Positions 7,024 through 15,675 of a stretch of DNA of 64,000 nt are shown one piece after another. Source of the stretch: Sporobacter sp963675425 (lineage in GTDB: Bacteria; Bacillota; Clostridia; Oscillospirales; Oscillospiraceae); NCBI GenBank assembly GCA_963675425.1, contig OY776214.1:2666001-2730000 (forward strand), written 5' to 3'. Every line of letters starts with the position of its first letter. Positions within the stretch are counted from its first letter, which is position 1. The translations under genes were made by a program, and so were the position numbers. The notes below the pieces were generated by a model. That model was not told where the DNA came from. It searched no databases and saw only the letters and a list, made by a program, of their open reading frames with translations.

Positions 7024-8850
7024 TTACTGAAACAGCGCCAAAAGCCGTTTCCAGAACGTTTCCTGTTCCGGCTGGGTGATCGGGGCGGCCGCTTCCGGCT
7101 CGGCCTTTTCGATCTTGTCGGTTTTAAGAACAAACTGGACCGATGTCGTATTCTCGTTTTTGTCGGAGACAAACGATGTCGGCGTGAAGTCGGATTTATC
7201 ATAATCTCCGATAAGAGCGTCAATCTGTTCGTCAACCTGATTGGGCATATCCTTTGTCTCGTCGTTCATCTCCGTTGTTCCATCATAAAGCTGGCCGACC
7301 CCGTTGTATAAATCACCGACGCCGCCGGAAAGCTCACCAAGCCCCTTGTTCAGCTGGCTGTAATTGCTTGACAGGGAGGATACGCCCGATGTATAGGAGA
7401 CGAGACCCGCATGGAAGTCTTCGTAGCTCGATGAAAGCGTCTGCAGTCCGGTCGCGAGCTCCTGCATCATGGCCATCGTATCGTCGCCGCTGAGGGAGGC
7501 GCGCAGCTGTCCGGATATAGTCGTGAGCGAACCGGAGACGGTGCCCAGGGATTCGACCGACTGGCCAAGCGCCGTTTCCACCGCGTCAAATCCGGCCTGT
7601 ACCGCCTCATATGTGCCCTTGACCTTGGCGGCTGAGGCATAGTAGGCCGTCAGGAGGTCCAGCGTTTCCTTCTGGCTGGGATTGTTCTGATAGAGCGCCG
7701 TCAGCGCCTGCTGGGAAACCTCGGTGTCGGGAATCTGCCCTATGGCCTCGTCGAGAGCGGCGTAAGATGAGCCAAAGGCAGTGTTAACTTCCGTCAGCGC
7801 CGATGAAATGCCGTCAAGTCCGCCGGCCAGCTGGTCCAGCGTGTCCGGCAGCTGGGTGAGGGACGATAAGTCCGGTGCGTCGGAGGAGCCGTCCATAGAG
7901 GAGGAAATAGAAACCAGCGCGTTCATGATCTCCGCGGAGCCCGAGACAAGTTCGCTTGAGCTGCCGTCTAATTGATTCAGGCCGCCGGCAAAAGAGGCCG
8001 ACCCGCTTTTAAGGTCGTTCGCACCGGAACGCAGGTCGTTTATACCGTTGTACAACTCGCCAACCGCGTCGTTCAGCTCGCTGATGGCGTCCGACAGAGA
8101 GGTCAAGTCGCCCGTTAAGTCGTCCGTATCTGGCGTGTCGATGCTCAGCGACATCGGCAGGGCGGCAAACTCGATGCCCTGCATGGAAAAGTCTGTCGCG
8201 TCGGCTGTTACCGACAGTTCGGCCGAGTCGCCCGGCATGACGGTAAAATTGATGAGCTTGTCGCCGCCGGCGTTGGCAATCGTTGCGTCCGGAGCGATAA
8301 TGTCCTTAAATTTGGCATTGTCGAGCGTGACAGAGATTTGAAGAAGATAATTGTCAAAGAAAGAAGCATCGGCCTCCGGATTGGACTGGGTCGAAATCCG
8401 GATTTCAACCGGGCCGGATTTCCCAGCCAGATCATCGGCCGGCGTTAAAACGCCGTCCAAATAGTAGTTGACGCTGACAAGCCACGGCAGCTTAGCGTCA
8501 TCAAGCGCACCCTGATAGTAAAAATCGCCGGCGGGTACGTTGAGCGAAACCGTATCATTGTTGAGCGTTAACGAATCTGTGTTTGTGAGATTTTTAACGG
8601 AGGTATAGCCGCCGTAATCCACGACCGGCCTGCCCTCATTAAGACTGAGGATCGTTACGACGTAAACGTCTTTGATCGAGCCGTCCGCCATGAGGTTGGC
8701 GTATACGACCTCCTCGCGCGCGTCGGCTGCCGCGGCGTCTGCGCCTGCGGCGTTTGCCGACGGTTCGGGCAGTGTGGCGGCCAGAACCGTGGGGATGAGA
8801 AGTGCTGCGGCAACGAGCAGCGTCAGGCTGAGTTTAAACGCTTTTTTCAT
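7024..8850 (-). CDS. Secreted YhgE/Pip-like coiled protein, exporter partner
   Basis: 608 residues from ATG 8848-8850 (AGGAG upstream). It has a signal peptide (MKKAFKLS, hydrophobic run, then AAATLPEP), a beta-rich domain to about residue 240, and a long low-complexity stretch. That stretch repeats patterns such as LYNGINDLRSGANDLKSG and resembles the coiled middle of YhgE/Pip proteins. No C-terminal membrane anchor is seen. It overlaps the upstream MMPL gene by 17 bases, so the two are translated together and probably work as one export or envelope complex. The substrate is unknown. Confidence 0.7.
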   Translation of the reverse strand: MKKAFKLSLTLLVAAALLIPTVLAATLPEPSANAAGADAAAADAREEVVYANLMADGSIKDVYVVTILSLNEGRPVVDYGGYTSVKNLTNTDSLTLNNDTVSLNVPAGDFYYQGALDDAKLPWLVSVNYYLDGVLTPADDLAGKSGPVEIRISTQSNPEADASFFDNYLLQISVTLDNAKFKDIIAPDATIANAGGDKLINFTVMPGDSAELSVTADATDFSMQGIEFAALPMSLSIDTPDTDDLTGDLTSLSDAISELNDAVGELYNGINDLRSGANDLKSGSASFAGGLNQLDGSSSELVSGSAEIMNALVSISSSMDGSSDAPDLSSLTQLPDTLDQLAGGLDGISSALTEVNTAFGSSYAALDEAIGQIPDTEVSQQALTALYQNNPSQKETLDLLTAYYASAAKVKGTYEAVQAGFDAVETALGQSVESLGTVSGSLTTISGQLRASLSGDDTMAMMQELATGLQTLSSSYEDFHAGLVSYTSGVSSLSSNYSQLNKGLGELSGGVGDLYNGVGQLYDGTTEMNDETKDMPNQVDEQIDALIGDYDKSDFTPTSFVSDKNENTTSVQFVLKTDKIEKAEPEAAAPITQPEQETFWKRLLALFQ

Positions 8851-10909
8851 TTTTGTCACTCCTAAGAAATCTGATGCGGAAGGTTGTTTTCTGTATAACG
8901 CCATCCAGAAGCGTCAGAGCGGCCGGCAGGAAAACCAGTACCATCAAAAACGCGATGATTGTGCCACGTCCGAGAAGCTGGCCCATCTCAGCGACGATCT
9001 GATTGGATGAGGTAATTTGCAGGGCGAAGCCCGCCAGAGCCAGGATCGTGGCCGAGGTCAGTATGGAACCGAAAACCTGCCCGAGTGTTGCCTTCACTGC
9101 CTCTTTCTTCGGCATGAGTTTTCGGTTATTCATGTAATGATTCGTAAACAGAATGGCATAGTCTACCGTAGCGCCCAGTTGGACGGTATTAATAATCAGA
9201 TATCCGATATAAACGAGCTGAGAGCCGATAAAATACGGATAGGACAGATTAACCCAAATGGCTGTTTCAATCGTGATCAGCAGGATGATTGGCAGCATTA
9301 ACGACCGGAAGGTGACGAGCAGTACCAGGAAAATGGCGGCAATCGCAATAAAATTGACGACCTGATTATCCCGTGTGACGACACTTTTCATATCGTACAT
9401 CGTAACGCTCTGGCCGGAGGAATAAACGGTATCGCCGTAATAATCACGCGCCGTCCCCTGCACCTGCTCCACGACGGAAAAAGCCACATCGCCTTCGTCG
9501 GCCGTATCCGTATAGACAATGATCCGGCTGTAATTTTCTGAATAAAACTGATCGGTAATGGAGCTGTCGAGAAATTCGCCGGGGACCTCCGGGCCGACGG
9601 CTGTGGTATAGGAAACAATGCCTGTGACATGCGGCTCGGCCTCCAGCTCCCGACAGAGGAGCGTTTCCTTAGCCGGGTCGCCCCGGGGGACAAGCAGTAC
9701 GATAACAGTGGACTGGCCGAACTGCTCGTTGATCTCCACCGTATCCTGGCCACTGCGGCTTTCGGAACTGATGAGGCTCGTTCCGTAGCTGAAGTTGTTG
9801 TGCTGTTGGGCCAGAAAGCTTGGCACAATGAGCAGCATGACGATGACAATGGCGGGGATGCCGAGCTTCGGGACAATTTTGCCGATGCGATTGCCGTGAG
9901 GCAGCAGCTTCCGGTGCCGTGTCTTGTCGATCAGCTTCAGGCATAATAGCGTGAGCGGCGGCAGGAACAGGATAACCGATAAAAAGCTGAGAATAATGCC
10001 CTTGGCCAAAACCATGCCGAGATTGGCGCCGATCTGGAATTGCATAAAGACAAGCGCTAAAAAGCCAAAGAGTGTCGTGGCGGCGCTCGCCGCGACAGAG
10101 GAGAAGGCTTGCCGGACGGCCAGACGCATCGCCTCGTTGACATCATCGGTTTTCTGCCGGAAGGCCTCAAAGCTGTGCAGCAGGAAGATGGCATAGTCGA
10201 GCGAGACGGCCAGCTGAAGTATAGGGCTGATGGAATTGCTGATAAATGATATCTCGCCGAAGATCAGGTTTGTGCCCATGTTGATCAGCACGGACATCCC
10301 GATGGCAATTAAGTACAGGGCTGGTTCCAGCCAGGAGGTCGTCGTCAGAACCAGAATTAAAATGATAACCGGGATAAGAATAAACATCGCGGTTTTTGTC
10401 TCATTGCCGGTCATTTTCATCGCGGTCGCGGTGTTGACGGCGCTGCCGGACATGGCGTTATCCTCACCGATAAGCTGATAAATCTGATCTGTTGCGCTGA
10501 CCTCATGGCCCTCAGCGATCGTCAGCGAAAACAGCGCGGTGCCGTCCTTGTAGTAGTCCGTCACTAAATCGCTGTCGAGCGTTTCCAGCGGAACGCGAAG
10601 GTCTGCCATATCGTCGAGCCACAGTACGTCCGATACGCCGTCGATAGCCGAGAGCTTCTCTTTATACGTGAGCGCCTCTTCAATGGTGACGTTTTTAATC
10701 ATGACGCGTGTATTTGGTACGCCTTGCACAAAATCCTCTTCCAGAATCTCAAAGGCCTTTGTAGACTGCGCCTCTTGGGGCAGATAGTCGACAAACGTGT
10801 AATTCACCGAGACGCCCCGGGATAAGAGCGCGCAGACGGCTGCTATGGCGCAAAAAAGCAGCACCGTCAGCTTTTTGTGGTGGATGATCGAATCGGTTAT
10901 TTTGCGCAT
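8834..10909 (-). CDS. MMPL/RND-superfamily exporter
   Basis: 691 residues from ATG 10907-10909 with GGAGG at 7-base spacing. Two halves each have one helix, a large extracytoplasmic loop (DYLPQEAQSTKAFEIL; NEQFGQSTVIVLLV) and a five- or six-helix bundle with the RND-type motif (QLAVSLDYAIFLLHSFEAFR in half one, QLGATVDYAILFTNHY in half two). The Asp-Tyr pairs are the usual proton-relay positions. Members export lipids, siderophores or drugs. Divergent from a TetR gene that probably represses it. Confidence 0.88.
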   Translation of the reverse strand: MRKITDSIIHHKKLTVLLFCAIAAVCALLSRGVSVNYTFVDYLPQEAQSTKAFEILEEDFVQGVPNTRVMIKNVTIEEALTYKEKLSAIDGVSDVLWLDDMADLRVPLETLDSDLVTDYYKDGTALFSLTIAEGHEVSATDQIYQLIGEDNAMSGSAVNTATAMKMTGNETKTAMFILIPVIILILVLTTTSWLEPALYLIAIGMSVLINMGTNLIFGEISFISNSISPILQLAVSLDYAIFLLHSFEAFRQKTDDVNEAMRLAVRQAFSSVAASAATTLFGFLALVFMQFQIGANLGMVLAKGIILSFLSVILFLPPLTLLCLKLIDKTRHRKLLPHGNRIGKIVPKLGIPAIVIVMLLIVPSFLAQQHNNFSYGTSLISSESRSGQDTVEINEQFGQSTVIVLLVPRGDPAKETLLCRELEAEPHVTGIVSYTTAVGPEVPGEFLDSSITDQFYSENYSRIIVYTDTADEGDVAFSVVEQVQGTARDYYGDTVYSSGQSVTMYDMKSVVTRDNQVVNFIAIAAIFLVLLVTFRSLMLPIILLITIETAIWVNLSYPYFIGSQLVYIGYLIINTVQLGATVDYAILFTNHYMNNRKLMPKKEAVKATLGQVFGSILTSATILALAGFALQITSSNQIVAEMGQLLGRGTIIAFLMVLVFLPAALTLLDGVIQKTTFRIRFLRSDKNEKSV

Positions 10910-10934
10910 AGAGGGTCCTCCAGGTTTAAACAAT

Positions 10935-10993
10935 CAACAACGTGTTGCAAAATCATCAAAAAGAATTATAATTAACATGGTGTTGTAATACAA
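10935..10993 (-). promoter_or_regulatory. Exporter promoter flanked by two palindromes (probable TetR operators)
   Basis: Minus strand TTGTAT (10988-10993), 17-base spacer, TATAAT (10965-10970). One inverted repeat (TTGTA-A-TACAA, 10983-10993) covers the -35, and another (CAACA-ACG-TGTTG, 10935-10947) lies just downstream of the -10. This placement suits a repressor, and the divergent TetR gene is the obvious candidate. Confidence 0.6.
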
Positions 10994-11102
10994 TAAACAG
11001 TTTGGAGTAAAATGCGATTTTGCCGACAGACTGAAAGCCAATGTCGGATAACGGCGCAATCAATTGTAAATATATTATGAACAGGCGAGGACGGGATAAT
11101 GG

Positions 11103-11750
11103 ATGGCCAGAGAAAAAGACGACCGGCGCGTCAAGTATACCAAAATGATTATAAAGCAAACCCTGATTGGGCTTCTCCGGCAAAAACCGGTCGACAAAAT
11201 AACCGTCAAAGAGATTTGCGATCTGGCCGATCTCAATCGGAGCACGTTTTACGCCCATTTTAAAGATCCGCGCGATCTGCTGCGTCAGATTGAGGAGGAG
11301 CTCATGGGTGAACTCAACACGCATCTTGTGAAGCTCACCTTTGTCGGTGATGAAAACGAGACGTTCCAGCTCATGAAGACGATCTTTGAATACGTCGTGG
11401 ACAACGCCGATTTATGCCGCGCGCTGATGGGCGAATACGGCGACATCTCCTTCCAGAAAGAGATTATGATGCTCATACAGGAGCAAAAGATGGAGGAGTG
11501 GATGCATCACGAGCGCTTCGATCCCGAGCTTGTGGAATATTTTACGCTGTTCAGCGTCAACGGCAGCATCGGTGTGATCCAGAAATGGCTGCAGAGCGGG
11601 ATGAAAAAATCGGCCTCGGAAATGGCCGATCTCATTATGAAATTGACGTATCAGGGACTGTCAAATTGTATAAATGAGAATATTTCGTCTGTAAAAGCGC
11701 GTAAGAATGTGGAAAATGTGAAAAAATTGTCAAAATCTATAGAGTGTTAA
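11103..11750 (+). CDS. TetR/AcrR-family transcriptional regulator
   Basis: 215 residues. The N-terminal helix-turn-helix is clear (ITVKEICDLADLNRSTFYAHFKDPRDLL) and the C-terminal two-thirds is helical with FQKEIMMLIQEQK and a membrane-free ligand domain. The ATG at 11103 keeps the long frame; a second ATG three bases upstream is out of frame. Divergent from the MMPL exporter, whose promoter carries palindromes. The C-terminus is lysine-rich. The inducer is unknown. Confidence 0.9.
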   Translation: MAREKDDRRVKYTKMIIKQTLIGLLRQKPVDKITVKEICDLADLNRSTFYAHFKDPRDLLRQIEEELMGELNTHLVKLTFVGDENETFQLMKTIFEYVVDNADLCRALMGEYGDISFQKEIMMLIQEQKMEEWMHHERFDPELVEYFTLFSVNGSIGVIQKWLQSGMKKSASEMADLIMKLTYQGLSNCINENISSVKARKNVENVKKLSKSIEC

Positions 11751-11759
11751 GCCGTTATA

Positions 11760-11768
11760 TGTTATAAT
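11760..11768 (+). promoter_or_regulatory. Extended -10 promoter of the pilin gene
   Basis: TGTTATAAT is a perfect extended -10 element. No good -35 is seen, as is usual for this class. It would give a leader of about 140 bases. Confidence 0.6.
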
Positions 11769-11784
11769 CTTCCTTAATTATTCC

Positions 11785-11874
11785 GATGTTGCAGGGGCGG
11801 TTAAAGACCGTAGGCCTAGCCATGGATGAGCGGGAATGGATTAGATGGATAAAACCTCCTGCGCGGGGAGCATC
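11785..11874 (+). ncRNA. Structured leader RNA of unknown class
   Basis: GATG (11785-11788) and GCAGG (11791-11795) pair with CCTGC (11858-11862) and CATC (11871-11874), closing a domain. Inside are CGGT-TAAAG-ACCG (11798-11810) and GGC-CTA-GCC (11813-11821), then a purine-rich segment. It resembles a riboswitch-type leader, but I could not match it to cyclic-di-GMP or other known classes. Folding was done by eye. Confidence 0.35.
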
Positions 11875-11914
11875 TTTCATTACTTTTTGTGCGCGGTGCG
11901 CATAGGGGGTTTAT

Positions 11915-13024
11915 ATGAAAAATAGAAAAGGCTTCACACTTATTGAGCTTTTGCTGAGCATGACGATTACGGCTGTTTTGGTCAGCCTGTTGACGCCGGT
12001 TTTTTATGAGCAGATCGGCAAATCGCAGAAGGCCGTCTGTGAAGCCAATCGGCACGAATTTTTAACCAGCTTCCGGGCGTATCAGCCGCTGGCGTCGAGT
12101 GATTTTACGCTCTACGACGCTGTTAACAGTACAGACCCTGAAATTACGAATGCACTGGAATATGAGCGTGCGGGCATGGTATGCCCCTCCGGCGGGACGA
12201 TAACTGTAAAAGACGGCAAGCTCTGGTGCTCTGTGCACGGATTCATTGGCAGCGATTGGTCCGCGACGGACGGCGAACCGGGAAACGGCGGTGACAATAC
12301 CGGCGGTGACAATACCGGCGGCAGCACCGGCGGTGACAATACCGGCGGTGACAATACCGGCGGTGACAATACCGGCGGTGACAATACCGGCGGTGACAAT
12401 ACCGGCGGTGACAATACCGGCGGCGGCAGCACCGGCGGTGACAATACCGGTGGTGATAATACCGGCGGTGACAATACCGGTGGCGGCAATACCGGTGGTG
12501 ATAATACCGGCGGCAATACCGGCGGTGACAATACCGGCGGCGGCAGCACCGGCGGTGACAATACCGGTGGTGATAATACCGGCGGTGACAATCCCGGCGG
12601 CGGCGACACTCCCAGCGGCGGTTCGTTTATGCCGGGCGATACGATTGCCGGCGGCATCGTGCTGCAAAGCTGGGATGAGTTATGTACCAGTACGGCCGCG
12701 CTGCCGTGGGGCGGCACCAATCTCGCGAAGGGAACTGTATTTGTTTATAACGGCGTCACCTATGTTGTGAAAAATGAGAACTACTTGTCGAAAGATTCTG
12801 CCGGGCAAAATGGCGATAACCCGCTGGCAACTGGCTTTATGCAACAGTTTAACCCCGATGATACGATAGACGACGCATGTTATAACAGCTCGGTCGGCTG
12901 GGTGCCGCCGCTTCATAACGGTGTTGTGTGTGAAAGAAACGGAAATTATTTTGTTTATTTAGGCGGCGATAATACGAAATGGGAATCTCAGCCGCCGGCC
13001 GGCAACTGGGTACAGCTGAAATAG
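11915..13024 (+). CDS. Type IV prepilin-like protein with Gly-Asp-Asn-Thr repeat stalk
   Basis: 369 residues. The N-terminus is a class III prepilin signal (KGFTLIELLLS; cleavage after Gly6, Glu at mature position 5) with one hydrophobic helix. A globular part runs to about residue 120 (two Cys, MVCPSGG and LWCSVHGF). Residues about 125-230 are repeats of GGDNTGG and variants, a flexible stalk. The C-terminal ~135 residues have several Trp (LQSWDELC, NWVQLK), resembling small carbohydrate-binding modules, though no family is assigned. No pilus assembly genes are nearby, so it would use machinery encoded elsewhere. Confidence 0.75.
   Translation: MKNRKGFTLIELLLSMTITAVLVSLLTPVFYEQIGKSQKAVCEANRHEFLTSFRAYQPLASSDFTLYDAVNSTDPEITNALEYERAGMVCPSGGTITVKDGKLWCSVHGFIGSDWSATDGEPGNGGDNTGGDNTGGSTGGDNTGGDNTGGDNTGGDNTGGDNTGGDNTGGGSTGGDNTGGDNTGGDNTGGGNTGGDNTGGNTGGDNTGGGSTGGDNTGGDNTGGDNPGGGDTPSGGSFMPGDTIAGGIVLQSWDELCTSTAALPWGGTNLAKGTVFVYNGVTYVVKNENYLSKDSAGQNGDNPLATGFMQQFNPDDTIDDACYNSSVGWVPPLHNGVVCERNGNYFVYLGGDNTKWESQPPAGNWVQLK
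12287..12605 (+). repeat. Tandem 15-base repeat inside the pilin gene
   Basis: About 20 copies of a ggtgacaataccggc-type 15-mer, some shortened or with GGCAGC/GGCAAT variants, coding GGDNT. Near-identical DNA copies imply recent expansion. This produces long antisense open frames that are not genes. Confidence 0.95.
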
Positions 13025-13057
13025 CAGCAAAAAGTTGATACACCAAAAGGCATGGCC

Positions 13058-13095
13058 AAGCGGGCAGATCAAAATGATCTGCCCGCTTATTTAAT
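13058..13095. terminator. Bidirectional terminator
   Basis: A perfect 14-bp stem (13058-13071 with 13075-13088), 3-base loop, then ATTTAAT. It lies between the pilin gene (+) and the sugar-transport operon (-), which converge. Confidence 0.8.
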
Positions 13096-13111
13096 ATGGA
13101 AAGAATGCTAT

Positions 13112-14161
13112 TTATTTAGTGACCTTGGCTTGGGTCTGTGTTTCATACACGGGTTTGTCGAGGCACTTTTTACGCCGGGGCGGAATCATGCCATGCATTT
13201 TACGGTAGGTATACACATTGAGCGAGAGAGCAGCCAGAATGATGACGCCGCGCACGAAATCCTGATAGTCGGCGGGGATGCCGATAAGGATCTGCACGTT
13301 ATTAATGATACCAACGAGAAGTGCGCCGTACACCGCGTCAAGAATGCCGCCCTCGCCGCCGGCAAGGTTGATGCCGCCGACGATCATGGCCATCAGCACG
13401 TTGCCTTCATAGCCGGATGCTGTGCCTGAACCAGCAACGCAGTTCATACTGCACAGAATAATGCCGCCGATACCTGCCGACATGCTGCAAAGAATAAATG
13501 CAATACGCGTATTCCGCTTTGACTTGATACCGACGAGTTCCGAAGCGGTTGCGTTGCCGCCCACCGCATAAAGCTTGCGTCCGAAAGTCGTAAAGTTCAG
13601 AATCAGGGCGCAGACAATGGCGAAGACAATAAAAATGATGATCGGAACGGGAATGGATAGAAGCTTGGTATTCCCTAATTTAAAAAGGAAACTGGTATCT
13701 TCCGTAAGATATGTATACGAGCTGTTCGATACAAGCATAACAACGCCTAATAAGGCATATTTTGTCGCTAGGGTGACGACGAAGGACGGCATTTTAAACC
13801 GTGTAACAAAGAAACTGTGTACAAGGCCTATTGCCACGCATACAGCCATCGCAATGACAAAACCCTTCAGGAAAGCACCCTTTGCATATCCGCTGTTGAC
13901 GACCGACAGCATGACGATGGTTGCCGATAACGAAGCTGTAGACGCAACGGAGAGGTCTAATCCGCCGATGAGGACCACAAAGAACATTCCACATGCCATG
14001 ATCCCATAAATAGAGATCGCACGCAGTATACTGGTCCAGTTGGCGGGTAAAAAGAACTGGCGTTGGAAGATGGCCATAACAACCACGAATATTACTAAAA
14101 TGGTTATTTTTTGGCCCCAGTTTGAACCAAAAATTTGCCTTAAGCTCTTTTTTTGTGTCAT
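13112..14161 (-). CDS. Simple-sugar-type ABC transporter permease (RbsC family), second
   Basis: 349 residues, about ten hydrophobic segments. The family signature GGLDLSVAS and the loop GGNATASELVGIKS are present, with GGINLAGGEGGILDA near the end. It overlaps the ATPase gene by 4 bases (ATGA at 14158-14161), so it is translated in step with it. The second permease of the operon and probably half of a heterodimeric channel. Confidence 0.93.
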   Translation of the reverse strand: MTQKKSLRQIFGSNWGQKITILVIFVVVMAIFQRQFFLPANWTSILRAISIYGIMACGMFFVVLIGGLDLSVASTASLSATIVMLSVVNSGYAKGAFLKGFVIAMAVCVAIGLVHSFFVTRFKMPSFVVTLATKYALLGVVMLVSNSSYTYLTEDTSFLFKLGNTKLLSIPVPIIIFIVFAIVCALILNFTTFGRKLYAVGGNATASELVGIKSKRNTRIAFILCSMSAGIGGIILCSMNCVAGSGTASGYEGNVLMAMIVGGINLAGGEGGILDAVYGALLVGIINNVQILIGIPADYQDFVRGVIILAALSLNVYTYRKMHGMIPPRRKKCLDKPVYETQTQAKVTK

Positions 14162-15675
14162 AACGCTGTCCCCTCCTCTGTATGCTCGCCGGATGCCGCC
14201 AGCAGGATCGCGTTCTGCGATACGTTACCGCTGGAAAACTCCTCAAAGAAACGGCCTTTGTACATGACAAGGATACGGTCAGAAACGTGCCGGAGCTCCG
14301 CCATGTCGGAGGAGACCATGATCACGATTGCGCCCGACGCGGCTAGCTCCCGTATGATCTGGTAAAGCTCGGCTTTGACGCCGACGTCGATACCGGCTGT
14401 CGGCTCATCTAAGAGCAGGACCTTCGGATTCCGTGCAAGGCCCCTGCCGACAACGACCTTTTGCTGGTTGCCGCCCGACAGGTTGGCGACCGGCAGTTCC
14501 TTTACCGGGGGACGTATATCGTATGTCTGTATGGCATCCTGCGCCCATTTAACCTCACGACGCTTGAAAACAATACCGCGCGGAGCCAGCCTGTCATAGC
14601 TGGCCAGAGCCAGGTTGCGCTCTATGGAAAGTGTAGGGATGAAGCCTTCGTTACGCCGGTCTTCGGGGACAAAGGCAAAACCGTCTTTGAGATTTTTAGA
14701 TATGGATTTGCTGACGGGAACGCCATTGAGCGTCACGGTGCCGGTATCCTGTTTAAGGCTTCCATAGATACATTTTAAAAGTTCGGTCCTGCCGGAGCCG
14801 ACAAGGCCGCCGATGCCCAGCACCTCACCGCCGTAAGCATCGAATTGGACGTCCTTGAGCAGTGCTTTATAGCTCAGACCGCGGACCTCAAGTTTATTGT
14901 CCTCAAACCGTTTGACCTCGCTGGCAGCAACGTCTATGTTACTGGCCTCTTTGCCGAGCATCATGGGTACGACCGTCTTGGGGGATATCTCTTCTTTATC
15001 CAGGACGCCGACATTTTCGCCGTCGCGCATAACGGTCAGCCGGTCGGACACGGTGTAGACCTCATCGAGGCGGTGAGAGATATAGAGGATGCTGGCGCCG
15101 TCTTTCTTGGCCAGCTCGATTGTTTTAAAGAGTATCTCCTGCTCCGAGGCCGACAGGGAAGAGGTGGGCTCGTCCATGATGATGAGTTTCGCGCGCACCA
15201 GCAGTGCTTTGAGTATCTCAACCATTTGACGCTTGGCCATGCTCATCGTTTCAACGACGGCGTCCGGATCTATATCGAACCCGAGCCGGTCAATGAGTTC
15301 CTGCACCTGCACACGCATCTTCTTCAGGGAAGAGAAGCCATGCTTTGAGATTTCCTGTCCCAGAAAGATGTTTTCCATAACGCTCAGTGCCGGTATGAGA
15401 CTCAGTTCCTGATATATAACGGCGATACCTGCTTTTCGGGCATCCTGTCTGGAGTTAATCTCTACCGGCTTGCCGTCCATGTATATCTGTCCGTCGTCTT
15501 TTGTGTAAACGCCGGTAATGATCTTGATAATCGTAGATTTGCCGGCGCCGTTTTCACCCATCAGGGCGTGGACCTCTCCTTTTCGGATTTCGAGGTTAAC
15601 ACCTTTGAGCACCGGTATACCGTTGAACTGCTTGCAGATGCCGTCCGCCCGCAGGAGTACGTTGTTATCCATCAC
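14158..15675 (-). CDS. Sugar ABC transporter ATP-binding protein (RbsA/MglA type)
   Basis: 505 residues with two nucleotide-binding domains. The first has GENGAGKST, MSMAKRQM as an atypical signature and LIIMDEPTSSLS. The second has GLVGSGRTE in place of Walker A, LSGGNQQKV and VLLLDEPTAGIDVG. This asymmetry is normal for the family: only one site hydrolyses efficiently. Starts overlap the upstream permease stop by 4 bases. Confidence 0.95.
   Translation of the reverse strand: MMDNNVLLRADGICKQFNGIPVLKGVNLEIRKGEVHALMGENGAGKSTIIKIITGVYTKDDGQIYMDGKPVEINSRQDARKAGIAVIYQELSLIPALSVMENIFLGQEISKHGFSSLKKMRVQVQELIDRLGFDIDPDAVVETMSMAKRQMVEILKALLVRAKLIIMDEPTSSLSASEQEILFKTIELAKKDGASILYISHRLDEVYTVSDRLTVMRDGENVGVLDKEEISPKTVVPMMLGKEASNIDVAASEVKRFEDNKLEVRGLSYKALLKDVQFDAYGGEVLGIGGLVGSGRTELLKCIYGSLKQDTGTVTLNGVPVSKSISKNLKDGFAFVPEDRRNEGFIPTLSIERNLALASYDRLAPRGIVFKRREVKWAQDAIQTYDIRPPVKELPVANLSGGNQQKVVVGRGLARNPKVLLLDEPTAGIDVGVKAELYQIIRELAASGAIVIMVSSDMAELRHVSDRILVMYKGRFFEEFSSGNVSQNAILLAASGEHTEEGTAL

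Noticed and set aside
11785..11874. Cyclic-di-GMP riboswitch of class I or II
   Set aside because: The GCAAACC and receptor motifs of class I and the GGAAA..TAAATTGGG core of class II are not present; kept only as an unknown leader.
12287..12605. CRISPR-like array
   Set aside because: Direct repeats have no unique spacers and code in frame for GGDNT.
12062..12720. Two long minus-strand frames across the pilin repeat
   Set aside because: They arise because a 15-base repeat keeps all frames open; translations are pure Pro/Ala/Ile or Leu/Ser/Pro repeats with no start signal.
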